Positions 1 through 20,509 of a stretch of DNA of 64,000 nucleotides are shown here, one piece after another. The stretch's first letter is position 1. Each line of letters starts with the position of its first letter. Position numbers and translations under genes: made by a program. Below the pieces are notes generated by a model, which worked only from the letters and a program-made list of their open reading frames with translations, was not told where the DNA came from and did no database searches. Source of the DNA: Flaccisagitta enflata (taxonomy: Eukaryota; Chaetognatha; Sagittoidea; Aphragmophora). The DNA is taken from contig OZ231126.1 of the NCBI GenBank assembly GCA_965153355.1, positions 73,780,001 to 73,844,000 on the forward strand. The letters run 5' to 3'.

Positions 1-133
1 TCTGTCACACTTTACTTTTTCGGCGTTATTGGGGGTTTTGGCCTTAATGCTCATGCCCAAATGCTCCACTGACCTTAATTATGGCCCCTGCCCACCCGCA
101 CGCGACTGGGTTAGCCGTGTATCCGGCCTTGTT
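1..133 (-). mobile_element. Tag-hairpin element, cut by window edge
   Basis: Ends ...CACGCGACTGGGTTAGCC...CCGGCCTTGTT. The 5' tag (element strand) is AGTCGCGTGC. The hairpin end lies outside the window. Confidence 0.8.
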
Positions 134-244
134 TCTCTCCATTGTCTCTTCTCGACCTCTCCCTCTCTTCTCCTTGCTAATCCCAGCCTTGATTATGGCC
201 ATTGTGTATTGGCGGTCTGTCTCGATGATCTGCCTGTTTGTCTA

Positions 245-287
<43 letters not shown>

Positions 288-584
288 CGGCGGTCTGTCT
301 CGGTGTTGCACACTGGATATCGATCAACGGTACAGGAAGGAGTCTTGGTCAGTCTGTCCGACCCGGGTCGATTTTTGCGGTGGTTAACTGCATGTGGCCT
401 CTATGTATAACGTAATACAGTTTCACCCCAAGAGTAATGGGGATTGGCTAATATCAGCTAAAATTCTTTGATTTCTTCATTTCAAATAAATCAGTCCTGC
501 ATTGTTGACAATGATTAAAGGTTTGATTAATAATGATGGAACTGATTTACTCGTTTAGGGTGTTTCACATCATTGAAGAGAAAA

Positions 585-1033
585 AACAAGGCTGGATACA
601 CGGCAACCATAGTCGCGTGCGGGTGGGCAGGGGCAGTACTTGAGTAACTAAAGCACTTGGGCAAGAGCAGTGAGGCCAAAGACCGCAAAAATATAAAAAA
701 AGTAAAATGGGGACCGACCGACCAACCAACCAACTAACCGTCCGACCGACCGACGGACGGACAAAGCGGGGTGTACTATCTTCGCCGAAAGAAACGCAGC
801 AGTTTTAAAAATAGCATCATTTTTGGAAGAGTATTGCTCCTAAACGAGTAAAGCTACAGACCCCAGATTGGTCCCATTTTAAAGCCCTCCTTTAAATCTT
901 CAAAATGGGACCAATCTGAGAAGTGTAGCTTTATACGTTAAAAAACAGCATTCTTCCAAAGTTGATGCTATTTCTATGACTGCTGCGTTACTTTTGGCGA
1001 AGATAGTAGTGTCGCGTAGCACGCGACTAAAAA
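585..1033 (+). mobile_element. Tag-hairpin element, split by a nested TA-flanked MITE
   Basis: Begins AACAAGGCTGG, tag AGTCGCGTGC, a run of GACC/GACGGAC tetramers, ends in hairpin GTCGCGTAGCACGCGAC plus TAAAAA. It is interrupted at GTGTA by the element at 776-1006; TA is duplicated. Confidence 0.85.
776..1006. mobile_element. 231-bp foldback MITE with TA target duplication
   Basis: Ends CTATCTTCGCC...GGCGAAGATAG. TA flanks both sides (774-775, 1007-1008). The whole element is a near-palindrome with inner arms around GATTGGTCCCATTTT. Ends and TA suggest a Tc1/mariner-type non-autonomous element; the family name is inference. Confidence 0.85.
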
Positions 1034-1054
1034 TCAAAATAAGATCAAATCCCG

Positions 1055-1604
1055 TTTTTGGGCAGCGGCCCCGAAGGGGACGAGGTCCTGTAAAACACAG
1101 GGGGACTTTCGTTTGTCCCCCCCAGGCCCTCTCAGGCCTGAAATCTGCCCTATCAGGCCTGAAATCTGCCCTATCAGGCCTGAAATCTGCCCTATCAGGC
1201 CTGACATCTACCCTCTCAGGCCTGAAATCTGCCCTCTCAAGCCTTGAATTGGCCCTCTCAGGCCTGAAATCTGCCCTCAGGCTTGCAATCTGTCCTCTCA
1301 GGCCTCAAATCTGCCCTCTCAGGCAGATTCAGGGCTTGAGAGGGCAGATTTCAGGCCTGAGAGGGTAGATTTCAGGTCTGATAGGGCAGATTTCATGCCT
1401 GATAGGGCAAACTTCAGGCCTGAGAGAGCCTGGGGGAGATGAACGGACGGCAGAACGGACGGACGGATGAACCAAAGTCCCCCTGTGTTCTACAGGACTT
1501 TGTCCCCTTTGGGGCCGCTACCCTGCTTCCTCTCACTCTAATTCACAAATTTCCAAAGCAGGGCAATGGGTATCGCTGACCACATATTGCCCTTGGGCGA
1601 CCTG
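1055..1604 (-). mobile_element. Inverted-repeat element with minisatellite loop
   Basis: Arms GGCAGCGGCCCC...GTCCTGTAAAACACAGG and its inverse at 1474-1525 enclose about 21-bp units (GGCCTGAAATCTGCCCTCTCA). The array itself inverts near 1325, so the loop is also palindromic. A right tail ends ATTGCCCTTGGGCGACCTG. Confidence 0.8.
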
Positions 1605-1617
1605 TTCAAACTGATCG

Positions 1618-1755
1618 GTAGGTTGGTCACACTTTACTTTTTTTTATGATTTTATTTCTTGGACCTCACTGCTCCTGCCCAAATGGTCTGGTGACCTTGA
1701 ACATGGCCCCTGCCCACCCGCACGCGACTTCGGTAGCCGTGTATCCGGCCTTGTT
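1618..1755 (-). mobile_element. Tag-hairpin element, hairpin end missing
   Basis: Runs from GGTTGGTCACACTTTAC to CCGGCCTTGTT, with tag complement CACGCGACT. It stops 13 bp before the AG used for the first PHLPP-like exon. Confidence 0.75.
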
Positions 1756-1768
1756 GATCTAAAAAAAG

Positions 1769-10863
<9,095 letters not shown>

Positions 10864-10980
10864 TAATACAACTTTGCATAATGATATCTCCGCGTAAAAT
10901 CTGTTAACTAGACATTAATCCATTTGTCCATTTGTCGATTCTCTTTATTTAATTACATCTTGTTGTAAAACATGCTTGTG

Positions 10981-11014
10981 TTTTTAGTCGCTGGCTAAGC
11001 GACTCTATATGAAG
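10981..11014 (-). mobile_element. Tag-hairpin end fragment
   Basis: TTTTTAGTCGCTGGCTAAGCGACTC: stem AGTCGCT/AGCGACT differs from the common GTCGCG stem but still pairs. Only the hairpin end is present. Confidence 0.5.
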
Positions 11015-11310
11015 GTGTGTCCCTGGGTCTGAATGAAAGCCCTTGCTTTACTGCATCGACTCATACCGATCATAAGGGATTTGGAGAAAAAATTTGTTTT
11101 TCTTTTACATTGCTACATTTTGAATCAAGGCTTAGTGAAGCAGTGCTTTGCCCGAGAATACAAAGATTGAGTCTGCCATGTTATGAATAACATGAAGCTT
11201 TCACAATCAATAGAGCTCAAGCAAAAGCTTAAGCATAGGCTTATGACTTACAGGAAAAACAAAAGCATTTCAAAAATGTGTTATTGCCAAAATGGATGCA
11301 CAAGCATCTT

Positions 11311-12240
11311 TAGGCTGGTGTCACGCTAACCCGACCGTGGAGGGGATGAAATTCATCAAATTTACATGTTTGAAAACTGAACAAAACCATACGTCATCAT
11401 GTAGCTTACCTATTCTTACATATTACTCCATACTTAGATTTTCTTAAATAAGCTCATTTTTCATGCAAATTAGGCTTAAATAGATATTTGTGGCAATTTT
11501 ATTACTAGAAATGTTAGCTAAATACAATTAAGAAATCAATATGACAGTGAAATTCTTAATGATAACGTCCAAGCAAACATGAGTGATCATGTTTCTGAAA
11601 TTTATTTGAATTTTTAAAGTTTTTTAAAAAAATCTCTATAAGTACCATTTCTGGCTGGGTGGGCTGTTGCAAGAAAAATTTTTTCCCCGAGCTCTTTTTT
11701 ATGCCAGTGACGAGAAATCTTTAAAGGAAGCTTCATGCCAAATTTCAACCAGATCGGTCGATTACTTTTGAAGTTATGCCACTTTTTCATTTTTTCATTT
11801 GGTAGGCTGGTTGGTCTGTTAGGACTGCTCAACATTCTTTAGGTCGCATCAGAATTTAGGCAAAGGACTCTCTTGATCCAGATACCAACCACACAAAATT
11901 TCATTGGGCTAACTCAAATAGTTCCTGAGATATGCGAATTTGAATTTTGAGAAATTTTACCTCATTAAAACTTATAAGCATCGAACATTTGTGTGAGAAG
12001 CGCTGTGTGGAAACAAAGAATTAACTACGACGATTGTCCGACGAGCGTATCAATTCTGTTCACACTTCGAGGGCCAACAAAATGTAAAATTTCATTGTGG
12101 CTAAACGCTTGGGAGTTAAGATTTCAAATTACATGGGTAGAATCAAAATTTCATGCTCTTTCACATGGTGTTGTCAGTTTTCATGTGAATTGTGTCACTT
12201 TGACACAACAGTGCCATATCTAAAGCGTTAGGTATGCGTT
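11311..12240 (+). repeat. Dispersed repeat, about 0.9 kb, copy 1
   Basis: From GGCTGGTGTCAC through AAATCTCTATAAG, GAAGCTTCATGCCAAATTTC and CAAAATTTCATTGGGCTAA. The inverse appears at about 44150-45065 with the same order of landmarks. No coding sequence seen. Confidence 0.6.
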
Positions 12241-12895
12241 AGGATCATGTTTGGGGGTGTGCGCGAATTGATACGCTCCAAGAGAAATGCTATTTCTCCT
12301 CTTAGGATCAACCCAACAACATGAAAATGGAGGGAAATGTCCTTTGAGTAGTTGCCCTTCGAATGGAAAAAGAAAAAATGCTTAATGTTGAAGAAAAGTG
12401 GGGTTAAAAAAAATACATATCATAATATTCAGGGTCGAGAGAAAAAAAGCAAAAAAAATGAGGAGTGGTAAATTTGATTTGTATACCAATTTTTGGTAAC
12501 TTCTTGTTTGCGTAATGAGTTGAATTTTTTTGTGTACCCTGTGGGATTGATACTGCTTGATAAAAACTCATAATAGCATATGATAAGTCATTTTTTGATT
12601 GGTTTTGCTTGCTTTTTTCTACTGGAGACAGAATGGAGACAAGCGAAAAAGAGCTCTTTGATCAAATTTTTGGACCCCCTAAGAGTAGGGAGGGTCACAA
12701 AAAATGGTTTGGGATTGTGCACTGGGTAGTTATGAATGTCTTTGAACCATCCAATCCGTTTAGAATGATGTATCTGAAGCTTGGCCTAACGTAGATTGTC
12801 AGAAAGTCGGGCCCTCCAGCTTGCTGTCAAACCGTGACATTCGCCCTTTAGATAACCATTGCACCAGCTCTTTGTGATTTAGTAATGCGTGATTA
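12241..12895. other. No gene seen
   Basis: AT-rich sequence without a convincing exon. A 61-codon ORF at 12609-12794 has no recognisable features. Confidence 0.5.
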
Positions 12896-13025
12896 AACAA
12901 GGCCGTATATACGGCAGCATTAGTCGCGGACGGGTGAGCAGCAGCAGAAAACCTCGAAAAACAACTTTGTGACGGACGGACGGACGGACCGACAAGTGGC
13001 ATAGTCGCGTGTCCGCGACTAAAAA
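12896..13025 (+). mobile_element. Tag-hairpin element, AGTCGCGGAC tag
   Basis: AACAAGGCCGTATATACGGC, tag AGTCGCGGAC, (GACG)n, hairpin AGTCGCGTGTCCGCGACT and AAAAA. The 3' arm GTCCGCGACT is the exact 10-base complement of the tag. At 130 bp it is the most compact complete copy. Confidence 0.85.
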
Positions 13026-13123
13026 CTATTGCACAAGCAAATGGTACTCAGATATTGCAACCATTGCACAAGCAGCTGGTGTCAATGAGCAATGATGACC
13101 AAATAACCAAATGAGGAAAACAT

Positions 13124-13686
13124 CAGGTCGCCCAAGGGCAATATGTGGTCAGCGATACCCGTTGCCCTGCTTAATATGTTTGTGATTGTAGGTGATGGTT
13201 AGCAGGGCAGTGGCCCCGAACGGGGACGATGTCCTGAAGAACACAGGGGGACTTTCATTTGTTTGTTTGTTGAAGCTGGTATTTGAGCCTCAATGCTGAG
13301 ATTTAAGCCTTGAGACTGGGATTTAAGCGTTGAGGGGGGTATTAAAGCCTTGAGGATAGGACTCCAGCCTCAACGCTGAGATTTGAGACTCGAGGCTGGA
13401 ATTGAGCCTGGATTCTGGGATTTTTGCCTCAAGGCTGGGATTTTAGCCTCAGGTCTGGGATTTTAGCCTCAAGGCTGGGATTTTAGCCTCAAGGCAGGGA
13501 TATGAGCCTTGAGGCTGGGATTTTAGCGTCGGGGCTGATATTTCAGCCTCAAGGCTTGAATTTTAGCCCCAAGGCTGGGATTAAAGCCCCAAGGCTAGGG
13601 GGGGACAAACAAACAGAGAAACGAACGAACAAAAGTCCCCCGTGTGGTCTACAGGACTTCGTCTCCTTCGGGGCCGCTGCCCAAAA
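13124..13686 (+). mobile_element. Inverted-repeat element with minisatellite loop
   Basis: Left end CAGGTCGCCCAAGGGCAATA, then GGCAGTGGCCCC and GTCCTGAAGAACACAGGGGG. About 20-bp units (GCCTCAAGGCTGGGATTTTA) fill 13270-13590. Inverse arm CCCCCGTGTGGTCTACAGGAC to GCCGCTGCCCAAAA. Confidence 0.8.
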
Positions 13687-13805
13687 GGCAACGGAAGGGG
13701 GAAAGCTTCATACACTAAATGCATGCCTTTTATCCTCTTAAAGTGTAAAGGTCAGTCTTTTTTTTTCTTTCCCCCTTCTTTTTTATTCCCCTCAAAGCGC
13801 AAGGC

Positions 13806-14313
13806 TTGGGTGCTTCGCATAGAAAAAGATGGTTATTTCTTTTCGCCTTCTTTACCTAATGTGGAGTGACCAATTTTAGAACCCTTACCATTTTTGTTTT
13901 ATCAAAAATTGTTCATCTTCCATTTTTTAGAAAATTGCTTTTGAGGACCTAATTTGCATAATGCAGTGGGATAAAACAATATGCTGACATTGTTTGAATC
14001 AGCTTTCATAATTTTCTACTCTTCACAGAATTGTAATTCTGCCTTTTCATTTGCTCTTTCATAACTTATGTTCTGATGTTTTAGTTTTTTTTTATATGAT
14101 TTTTTAAAACAAAAAATTGTCCTTTTTGTAACAAAACTACACAGGATTTTGCTGAATTCTGGGAAATCAGTGGAAACTTTAAGGCCAAAACAAAAACGGA
14201 AGATGAAGGAATTTTGAAAAAAGGAAAATGGTCATCTTCGTGATTTTTGCTCCTCCACATTACCTTAGTAGGGTGAAGGGATACTCCCAACTTTTGCTAT
14301 GTGAAGCACCCAA
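13806..14313. mobile_element. 508-bp TIR element with 9-bp target duplication (copy 2)
   Basis: The same TIRs as the element at 2214-2709, inserted in the opposite orientation. Exact 9-bp duplication GCGCAAGGC at 13797-13805 and 14314-14322. Confidence 0.85.
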
Positions 14314-14739
14314 GCGCAAGGCCTCCCAAAGCCTGAGGCCAAGCCTCATTAGCCTACTTATTGATCAGGATTAGCCCTAATTCTAGCTAGCTATTTTATA
14401 TGTACATGATAGAAACTACCTCAATCATCAATTCAAACATTTGTCAACAAATACAGCCAAGTACACTCACCACAGGTTCCACTGTAATCTCCAAAAGTGT
14501 TCCCAGGTTGCATTGCTAGTTAAGATACATTGATTAACTGAAGAAAAGAAGCATCCAGATAATCAAATATCATACAAACAATTCAATAGCATATCAACAG
14601 AGGGACAATAATGGAATCAACGTAGTTATTGAGGCGCGAAAGTCACTAAATATCAAGCGATATTCCACAGTGCCCAAATTGTAGTCCAACAAGTCATCCA
14701 AGGATCGCACATGATCACTGTATTGAAATGAGGTAAAGT

Positions 14740-14940
14740 GAATTCATCCATCTCCTGGCCCATTTTTATGACGGGTATTGGTCATATGAATGGCAGGAAA
14801 CTCGTTTTTTGGTGGTAGGATGACATCTTGGTACTCGCGATTTGACCACAATATGCAAATGAGATTCCTGCTGATTTTCGCGATATTTCACTTCTCGGTA
14901 ATGAAATAGGCCCATTAATTGGTTAAAAAAATGTTTTTGC
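14740..14940 (+). repeat. Inverted pair with 17160-17330, left copy
   Basis: CCCATTTTTATGACGGGTAT ... ACTCGCGATTTGACC...ATGCAAATGAGAT reappears inverted at 17160-17330, so 14.7-17.3 kb is bounded by inverted repeats. Confidence 0.5.
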
Positions 14941-15085
14941 GCTCTTCAAAATGATTTGGAGAGGGGCACAAGGCTTGTTGAAGATCAATTGAAGCTGTCA
15001 GTGGTTAAAAATGTGGCCAGAGGGGGAAGGAGGAGGAGGAGGAGCGAGAAAATGAGGAAAAAGATGAAAAACTGCTTCCTAGCTA

Positions 15086-15285
15086 AACAAGGCCGGATAC
15101 ACGGCTACCAAAGTCGCGTGCAGGTGGGCAAATACAGGACTTCCCAAGTTGGGTGTAGGTTGGCTATGGTAGTGATAAAAAGACTTACCAAGCATTTGTG
15201 CAGGGGCAGTGATGCAAAAAATGGACCAACGGTCTGACAAACCAGAAGACATGAGGGGTTATACCCGCGTGCACGTGACAAGAAG
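15086..15285 (+). mobile_element. Tag-hairpin element, decayed 3' part
   Basis: AACAAGGCCGGATACACGGC, tag AGTCGCGTGC. The 3' end CCGCGTGCACGTGAC is a weakened hairpin. Confidence 0.6.
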
Positions 15286-15340
15286 CATTGAATTTTCTAG
15301 CAATATCGGCTGTGTAGAAGACTTGAGAGGCTTCTTGATT

Positions 15341-15539
15341 AACAAGGCCAAACCTTTAAGTCGCGTGAGAGACATACATTTAGAATTACTTAGAATGACA
15401 TAGTGTACCCTTAAATGACCTAAAATGACTTAAAGAAATAGAATTGATTATAAAAGGTAAAATGTGTAATGGACTAACAGAGACAGAGGGGCACGGACAG
15501 ACAAAGTGGGGTATAGAGTCGCGTGCACGCGGCTAAAAA
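15341..15539 (+). mobile_element. Tag-hairpin element, AGTCGCGTGAGAG tag
   Basis: AACAAGGCC, tag AGTCGCGTGAG, internal CTTAAATGACCTAAAATGAC repeats, hairpin AGTCGCGTGCACGCGGCT and AAAAA. The tag matches the copy at 21516-21708. Confidence 0.7.
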
Positions 15540-15603
15540 TCACACAAGGATAATCTATTTTTAATTGCAGACAATTAACTTTTCAAGGACTGGACGGTCC
15601 AGT

Positions 15604-15725
15604 CCACATGTCAGTCTGTCCATCAGTCCGCCCATCGGTCCATCCATCAGTCTGCCCATCCGTCCGTCCATCAGTCTGCTCGCCCATCCGTCCATCAGTC
15701 CATCTGTCAGTCCATCAATCAGCCT
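15604..15725 (+). repeat. Degenerate CATC/CGTC tetranucleotide tract
   Basis: CCATCAGTCTGCCCATCCGTC-type units, similar in style to the tetramer runs inside tag-hairpin elements but without their ends. Confidence 0.5.
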
Positions 15726-16292
15726 GTTGGTAGGCCCACCCATCCTCTACTATTTTGTGACCCTGTGTCACTTTTTTATGTTGTTTGCAGGCATTTTTAT
15801 CTTATTGTCTCCAGACATTGGTAAATCCGTCAGTTCCTACAGGACAGTTTCTAGTCATTTAGCTTTTTAAGTGAAACAAAGCACCTCTTTAACTGGCTGT
15901 ATCTGTTGGTCGGTGAGTAACGCAAACATTTAACAATCCACATGGCGAACCCACTTGTTTGTATCCTATCATGTATTTTTTAGTAATGAAATTGTGTTAT
16001 CATATGGTTATCTAAAAATCTAGATAAAAAATTTCAAACTCATGTTGTCGAAGGGGCTGGTTTTTGGTTTGAGGGGATTGATTGAGGTACGAAGGGGCAA
16101 ATTCAAGGCATATCGGCAAGGAATCAGTATGATTAGGCCAAATCTAAGGAAAATGCCCGCTACAGAAGGTACTTGTAACATTTCCTAGGGTGCAGAACCA
16201 TGAACAGGTTGAGGGCCCTGGACTGCAGGGCGTGATCCAATAGGGAAAGACGTTATTGTGAAATACAATAAAGGAAAGAAGAGAAGCGGATA

Positions 16293-16738
16293 TCGAAGTC
16301 CTGTAAAACACAGCTGAATCGGTTGGCTTATTCATGGTCTGCAGGCTAATTTTAAATCAGTGTAATTTGATGCCTATGGGGCCTGATTCAAGGTTAATAA
16401 GCCTTATGGAGATCCTTTGGGGACAACTTTTAGGCCTTAGAGGGCAGATTTAAAGCTTAAAAGCTAGGATCTTGATTGATAAAACAGGATTTTGGCCACA
16501 AAAGACAGGATCTGAAAGCAGTTGACCAAATTCAGGGCCTGTGAGGGCAAATTTCAGGCCTGAAAGAGCAGATTGATGTCTGAGGGCTAATTTGAGGCCT
16601 GAGAGGCTCGATTTGTAGCCTGAGTGACCTGATTTGAGGTTTTAAAAGCCTGATTTTGGGCCTGAAAAGTCAAGACGAGGGGGATGAATGAACGGACAGA
16701 CGCATGGACGAATAAAAGTCCCTCTGTGTTCTACGGGA
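16293..16738. mobile_element. Inverted-repeat element, decayed
   Basis: Arms GAAGTCCTGTAAAACACAG and its inverse AAAGTCCCTCTGTGTTCTAC flank degenerate units around GGCCTGARRGGGCAGATTT. The outer ends are lost. Confidence 0.6.
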
Positions 16739-17159
16739 AGGTATGACAATAGGTAATATGTAAAAGAATAACTCCGGAAATGACCATTTTGTGCAATTTA
16801 AAAATTTGCATGACTCAACTATGAAATAACTGACCAACCAACAGACCAACCAACTGGCCGACAAACTAACCAACTAATCAACCAACCAAAAGATAGACAT
16901 TACCTGTCAAAGAAGTAGAGGGAAGCACATAAAAGCTTACAAAACTTGTTTTTATCTGTAAGAAAATTGCCCAGAAACAGCGATTTCAATGTGCCGCCAC
17001 TGCTGCCGCCTCCTCCTCCTCCTCCTCACTTGCCTCCTCCTTCCTCTCCTACTCACTGAGATATCATTATTCTTTATATTTTATTCTTGTATGATGTATG
17101 CTTTCCTCCCCCCCCCCCCAAAAAAAAAAACCACCTTTTTAATGAAGTTTTGAATTTCA

Positions 17160-17330
17160 AGTGTCTTTCAAAATATACTCTAATAATGAAATAAAGGCAA
17201 AATCAGCAAAATCTCATTTGCATATTACGGTCAAATCGCGAGTACCTAAAACTACCCCCAGTAATGAAAAAAGAGTTTCTACCCATTCCTAAGACCCATA
17301 CCCGTAATAAAAATGGGCCATGAGATCAAT
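17160..17330 (-). repeat. Inverted pair with 14740-14940, right copy
   Basis: Carries ATCTCATTTGCATATTACGG, CAAATCGCGAGTACC and CCCGTAATAAAAATGGGCC, the inverse of the left copy. Confidence 0.5.
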
Positions 17331-17354
17331 GTGCTGTGAATTACTCATTACACT

Positions 17355-17840
17355 ACAGCGGTACCCGATGCCCTGCTGGGAGTGATCCAGTAAAGAGGTG
17401 GAGTGAGAGCAGGGCAGCGGCCCCAAAGGGCCGATGTCCTGTAGAACACAGGGGGGATTTCGAGACATCCGTCTATCCTTCCGTCTGTTCTGAGGGGCTC
17501 TAGATGGCTAATTTAGGCCACTCAAGGCAAATTTGAGGGCTGGAGGGCAAAATTAAGGCTTGGAGAGCAGATTTGAGGTTTGGAGGGCTGGTTTTATGCT
17601 GATTGAAGATCTGGAGGGCAGATTTAGGGCATGAGGGGGGCTGATTTGAAGCCAAGAGGGCTAATTTGTAGCCTGGAGGGCTAAATTGAGGCCTTGGAGG
17701 GCTAACTCAAAGCCTTGATAGTCAATAGGGGGGGATGGACGGAAGGACAGAAGGACGGACGGACAGAAGGACGGACGGACGTCTCAAAATCCCCCCTGTG
17801 TTCTACAGGACATCGGCCCTTTGGCGCCGCTGCCCAAAAA
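17355..17840 (+). mobile_element. Inverted-repeat element with minisatellite loop
   Basis: Left GCGGTACCCGATGCCCTGCT, arm GGCAGCGGCCCC...GATGTCCTGTAGAACACAGG. Units around GGAGGGCTAATTTGAGGCCT fill 17500-17720. Inverse arm CCTGTGTTCTACAGGACATC to GCCGCTGCCCAAAAA. Confidence 0.8.
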
Positions 17841-18699
17841 GCTTCAAGGTCCTCAAGGGCCAAAAGATTTGCCATAATTACTCAACAACTCAACCATAAG
17901 GCATTGGCTCCCTTAGAGCCGCTGCCCCTCTCACAATGCAATCATCTTCTTTCATATGTTCTTTCATACTGGTACTTCTTACCGTCTAACACTTAAGCGG
18001 CTATTATGTAGCTTTTACCACTTATTTCTTTTAATTCTTACTAAAAAGAAAGTGTTCCATTAATTTCCTCTAAGTTGCTTTGTCCGTCGGGCTTTTTTTT
18101 TTGAGGGGGGGGGAACTTCTTTTTGAACCGAACAACGCCAGGCGAAGTGGCCATTTCTTCAATAAATCCAAAATACAGAACGATTTACGCTGCTGACCGC
18201 TGCGTATTCTCTGTCGAAAGCGTTGTAATCGGCAAATAGTAGATGCTTGCCGACCGTTCATCCCCCTCACTCTCTTTATTCGTCCTTCCCTGAATAATGG
18301 ATTACGAACAACTCTGTCTTTCTCTATCGGAGGCCAAAGCCCTCTGTGGTCATCGGAATCGAGCGCATCAATAAATAGGGATGACATCGATTGTAGATCC
18401 AAAAAGCTGATGACTTACTCAGGAAAGGGAGTGAACCATTCACTGTATGTAAACGGGTCGGCGGAAAACTCGTAGTGGCATCATTAACTTAAATAATAAC
18501 TTTCGCATTGGACTTTTCCTTTGCCGGTTCCAGATAATAATTCAAATTTTTTCAGACAAATATTGCTTTAATTACTATTTCTTTACCGCTCTTCGACCGT
18601 TGCTCACCCTCGCTGCCACCCATTACCTTTCATGTGGCTCCCCCTCACCATTCCTCTCTCACTTGTGCTGAAACTTCTCTTTTCAAAAAGGGTACATTG

Positions 18700-18763
18700 C
18701 TCAGATTCAATCCTGCAACTCTCCTCTCCAGAGTAGAAGTGCTTAACCAATAGGCCAATCTGT
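18700..18763 (-). ncRNA. tRNA-like sequence (tRNA pseudogene or SINE head)
   Basis: The minus strand has TGGCCTATTGGTTAAGC, close to the pol III A box and D-arm. It is followed by a 7-base loop CTCTGGA that would place anticodon CTG, then GGATTGAATCT as a weak B box. The acceptor stem does not pair well, so this is a relic rather than a working tRNA. Confidence 0.35.
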
Positions 18764-19000
18764 CTACCTGCCAGCTAAGTAAAAGAAAGCTTTGGGAGTT
18801 CTTGATGATCAAAATGCCCACTGATTGAAATCGCGAATTGAAATCATTGTGATTTTTCCTATCTAAACTTTAAGTGGCCATAACTCAGAGACGAATTGAC
18901 CGATTGACTTGATTTTTTGTATGGTTACATATTATGACCTTGTTTTTTATGCTGTAAAGTTTCAGGAGATTTTGAAAAGTCAAACCACCTCATCTTAACT

Positions 19001-19143
19001 GACAAGGCCGTATGCACTCCCCCTAAGTCACGGACGGATGGGGAGGAGCCGAACAGCAAAGGAACGCATTTTGTTTTGGTTACAGACTGACTGACCGACC
19101 AACCAACCGACGAGTTCTAGAGTCGCGAGTCCGCGACTAAAAA
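19001..19143 (+). mobile_element. Tag-hairpin element
   Basis: GACAAGGCCGTATG, tag AGTCACGGAC (one change from AGTCGCGGAC), hairpin AGTCGCGAGTCCGCGACT and AAAAA. Confidence 0.75.
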
Positions 19144-19187
19144 TTTCAAACTAGTGAAGTTTGAAAAAATTATTCCATGTCTCCGCA

Positions 19188-19950
19188 ACCTAATCCCAAT
19201 CTCAGCAACCTTATCCTGGTCTAGCGACCTAATCCTGGCTTTATCGACCAAATCCCAGCTTCAGCAAACTTATCCCGGCCTCAGCAACCTAATCCCGGCC
19301 TCAGCGACCTAAACCCGGCTTCAGCGACCTAATCCCCGGCCTCAGCGACCTAATCCCCGGCCTCAGCGACCTAATCCCCGGCCTCAGCGACCTAATCCCC
19401 ATTCTCAGCGACCTAATCCCCGGCCTCAGCGACCTAATCCCCGGCCTCAGCGACCTAATCCCCGGCCTCAGCGACCTAATCCCCGGCCTCAGCGACCTAA
19501 TCCCCGGCCTCAGCGACCTAATCCCCGGCCTCAGCGACCTAATCCCCAGCCTCAGCGACCTAATCCCTGGCCTCAGCGACCTAACTCTGGCCTTAGCAAC
19601 CTAATCCCCGGCCTCAGCGACCTACTCCCGGCCTCAGCGACCTAATTCCGACCTCAGCGACCTAATTCTAGCCTCAGCGACCTAATCTTGGCCTCAGTGA
19701 CCTAATTACAGCCTCAGCGACCTAATCCCGGCCTCAGCGACCTAATCTCAGCCTCAACAACCTTATCCCAGCCTCAAAGACCTTATCCCAGCCTCAACAA
19801 CCTTATCCCAGCCTCAAAGACCTTATCCCAGCCTCGGCAACCTAATCCCAGCCTCAGCGATCTAATCCCAGCCTCAGCGATCTAATCCCGGCCTCAGCGA
19901 CCTAATCCTGGCCTCAGCGACCTAATCCCGGCCTCAGCTAGTCACATGTC
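19188..19950 (+). repeat. Minisatellite, 21-bp unit
   Basis: About 36 units of GGCCTCAGCGACCTAATCCC(C). The middle is nearly perfect and the edges are degenerate, as expected for unequal exchange. The unit resembles the loop units of the inverted-repeat elements (GGCCTNAG core). Confidence 0.9.
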
Positions 19951-20359
19951 GTGAGTCACCATAGTGACCTAATCGTAGTCTCAGCGCCAGATTGTGGCCT
20001 CAGCCTAAGCAGCCTATGCAGCCTAACTGCGCAGCATAATCGCGACCTGACCTTCTCAACTTGGTTATGGCATGGGATCAGGGGCCTCAATAAAGATCAA
20101 ACAAGGAAGGTGCTAAAAATCTTACTAAGAAAAGATTCATAAAATCAAGTTTATTAAATTTAACATCCATGCACAAGAACAAAATTCAACGATCATAGAA
20201 ATAAATGACTCAGAACCAGCAAATATCGAATTTCATTTGATCTTTTTTTATCCTTTTGTTGTTGCTCTTTTTGTTGTTGCTTTGTTCTCCTCCATCATTG
20301 TCCTTCTTCCGCAATTATATCTAGATAATCAGAAAAAAAATTAAGTTAGGAGAAATTTA

Positions 20360-20509
20360 AACAAGGCCGGGTACACGGCCAATACCAGTCGCCAACGGGT
20401 GGACAGGGGCGGAAATGCGAGGTTTCCCACTTTTCGACTCGATCACCATGACCAACGGACCGACGGACGGACAAAGCCTCTTATAGAGTCGCTAGTCCGC
20501 GACTAAAAA
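20360..20509 (+). mobile_element. Tag-hairpin element
   Basis: AACAAGGCCGGGTACACGGC, tag AGTCGCCAAC (partly changed), hairpin AGTCGCTAGTCCGCGACT and AAAAA. It ends 9 bp before the TA of the next element. Confidence 0.75.

Noticed and set aside
18070-18402. 110-codon minus-strand ORF with mixed composition
   Set aside because: No recognisable domain and no clear splice sites; it borders a tract of T and G runs.
19188-19950. CRISPR-like regular array
   Set aside because: Units are contiguous without spacers and the genome is eukaryotic; it is a minisatellite.
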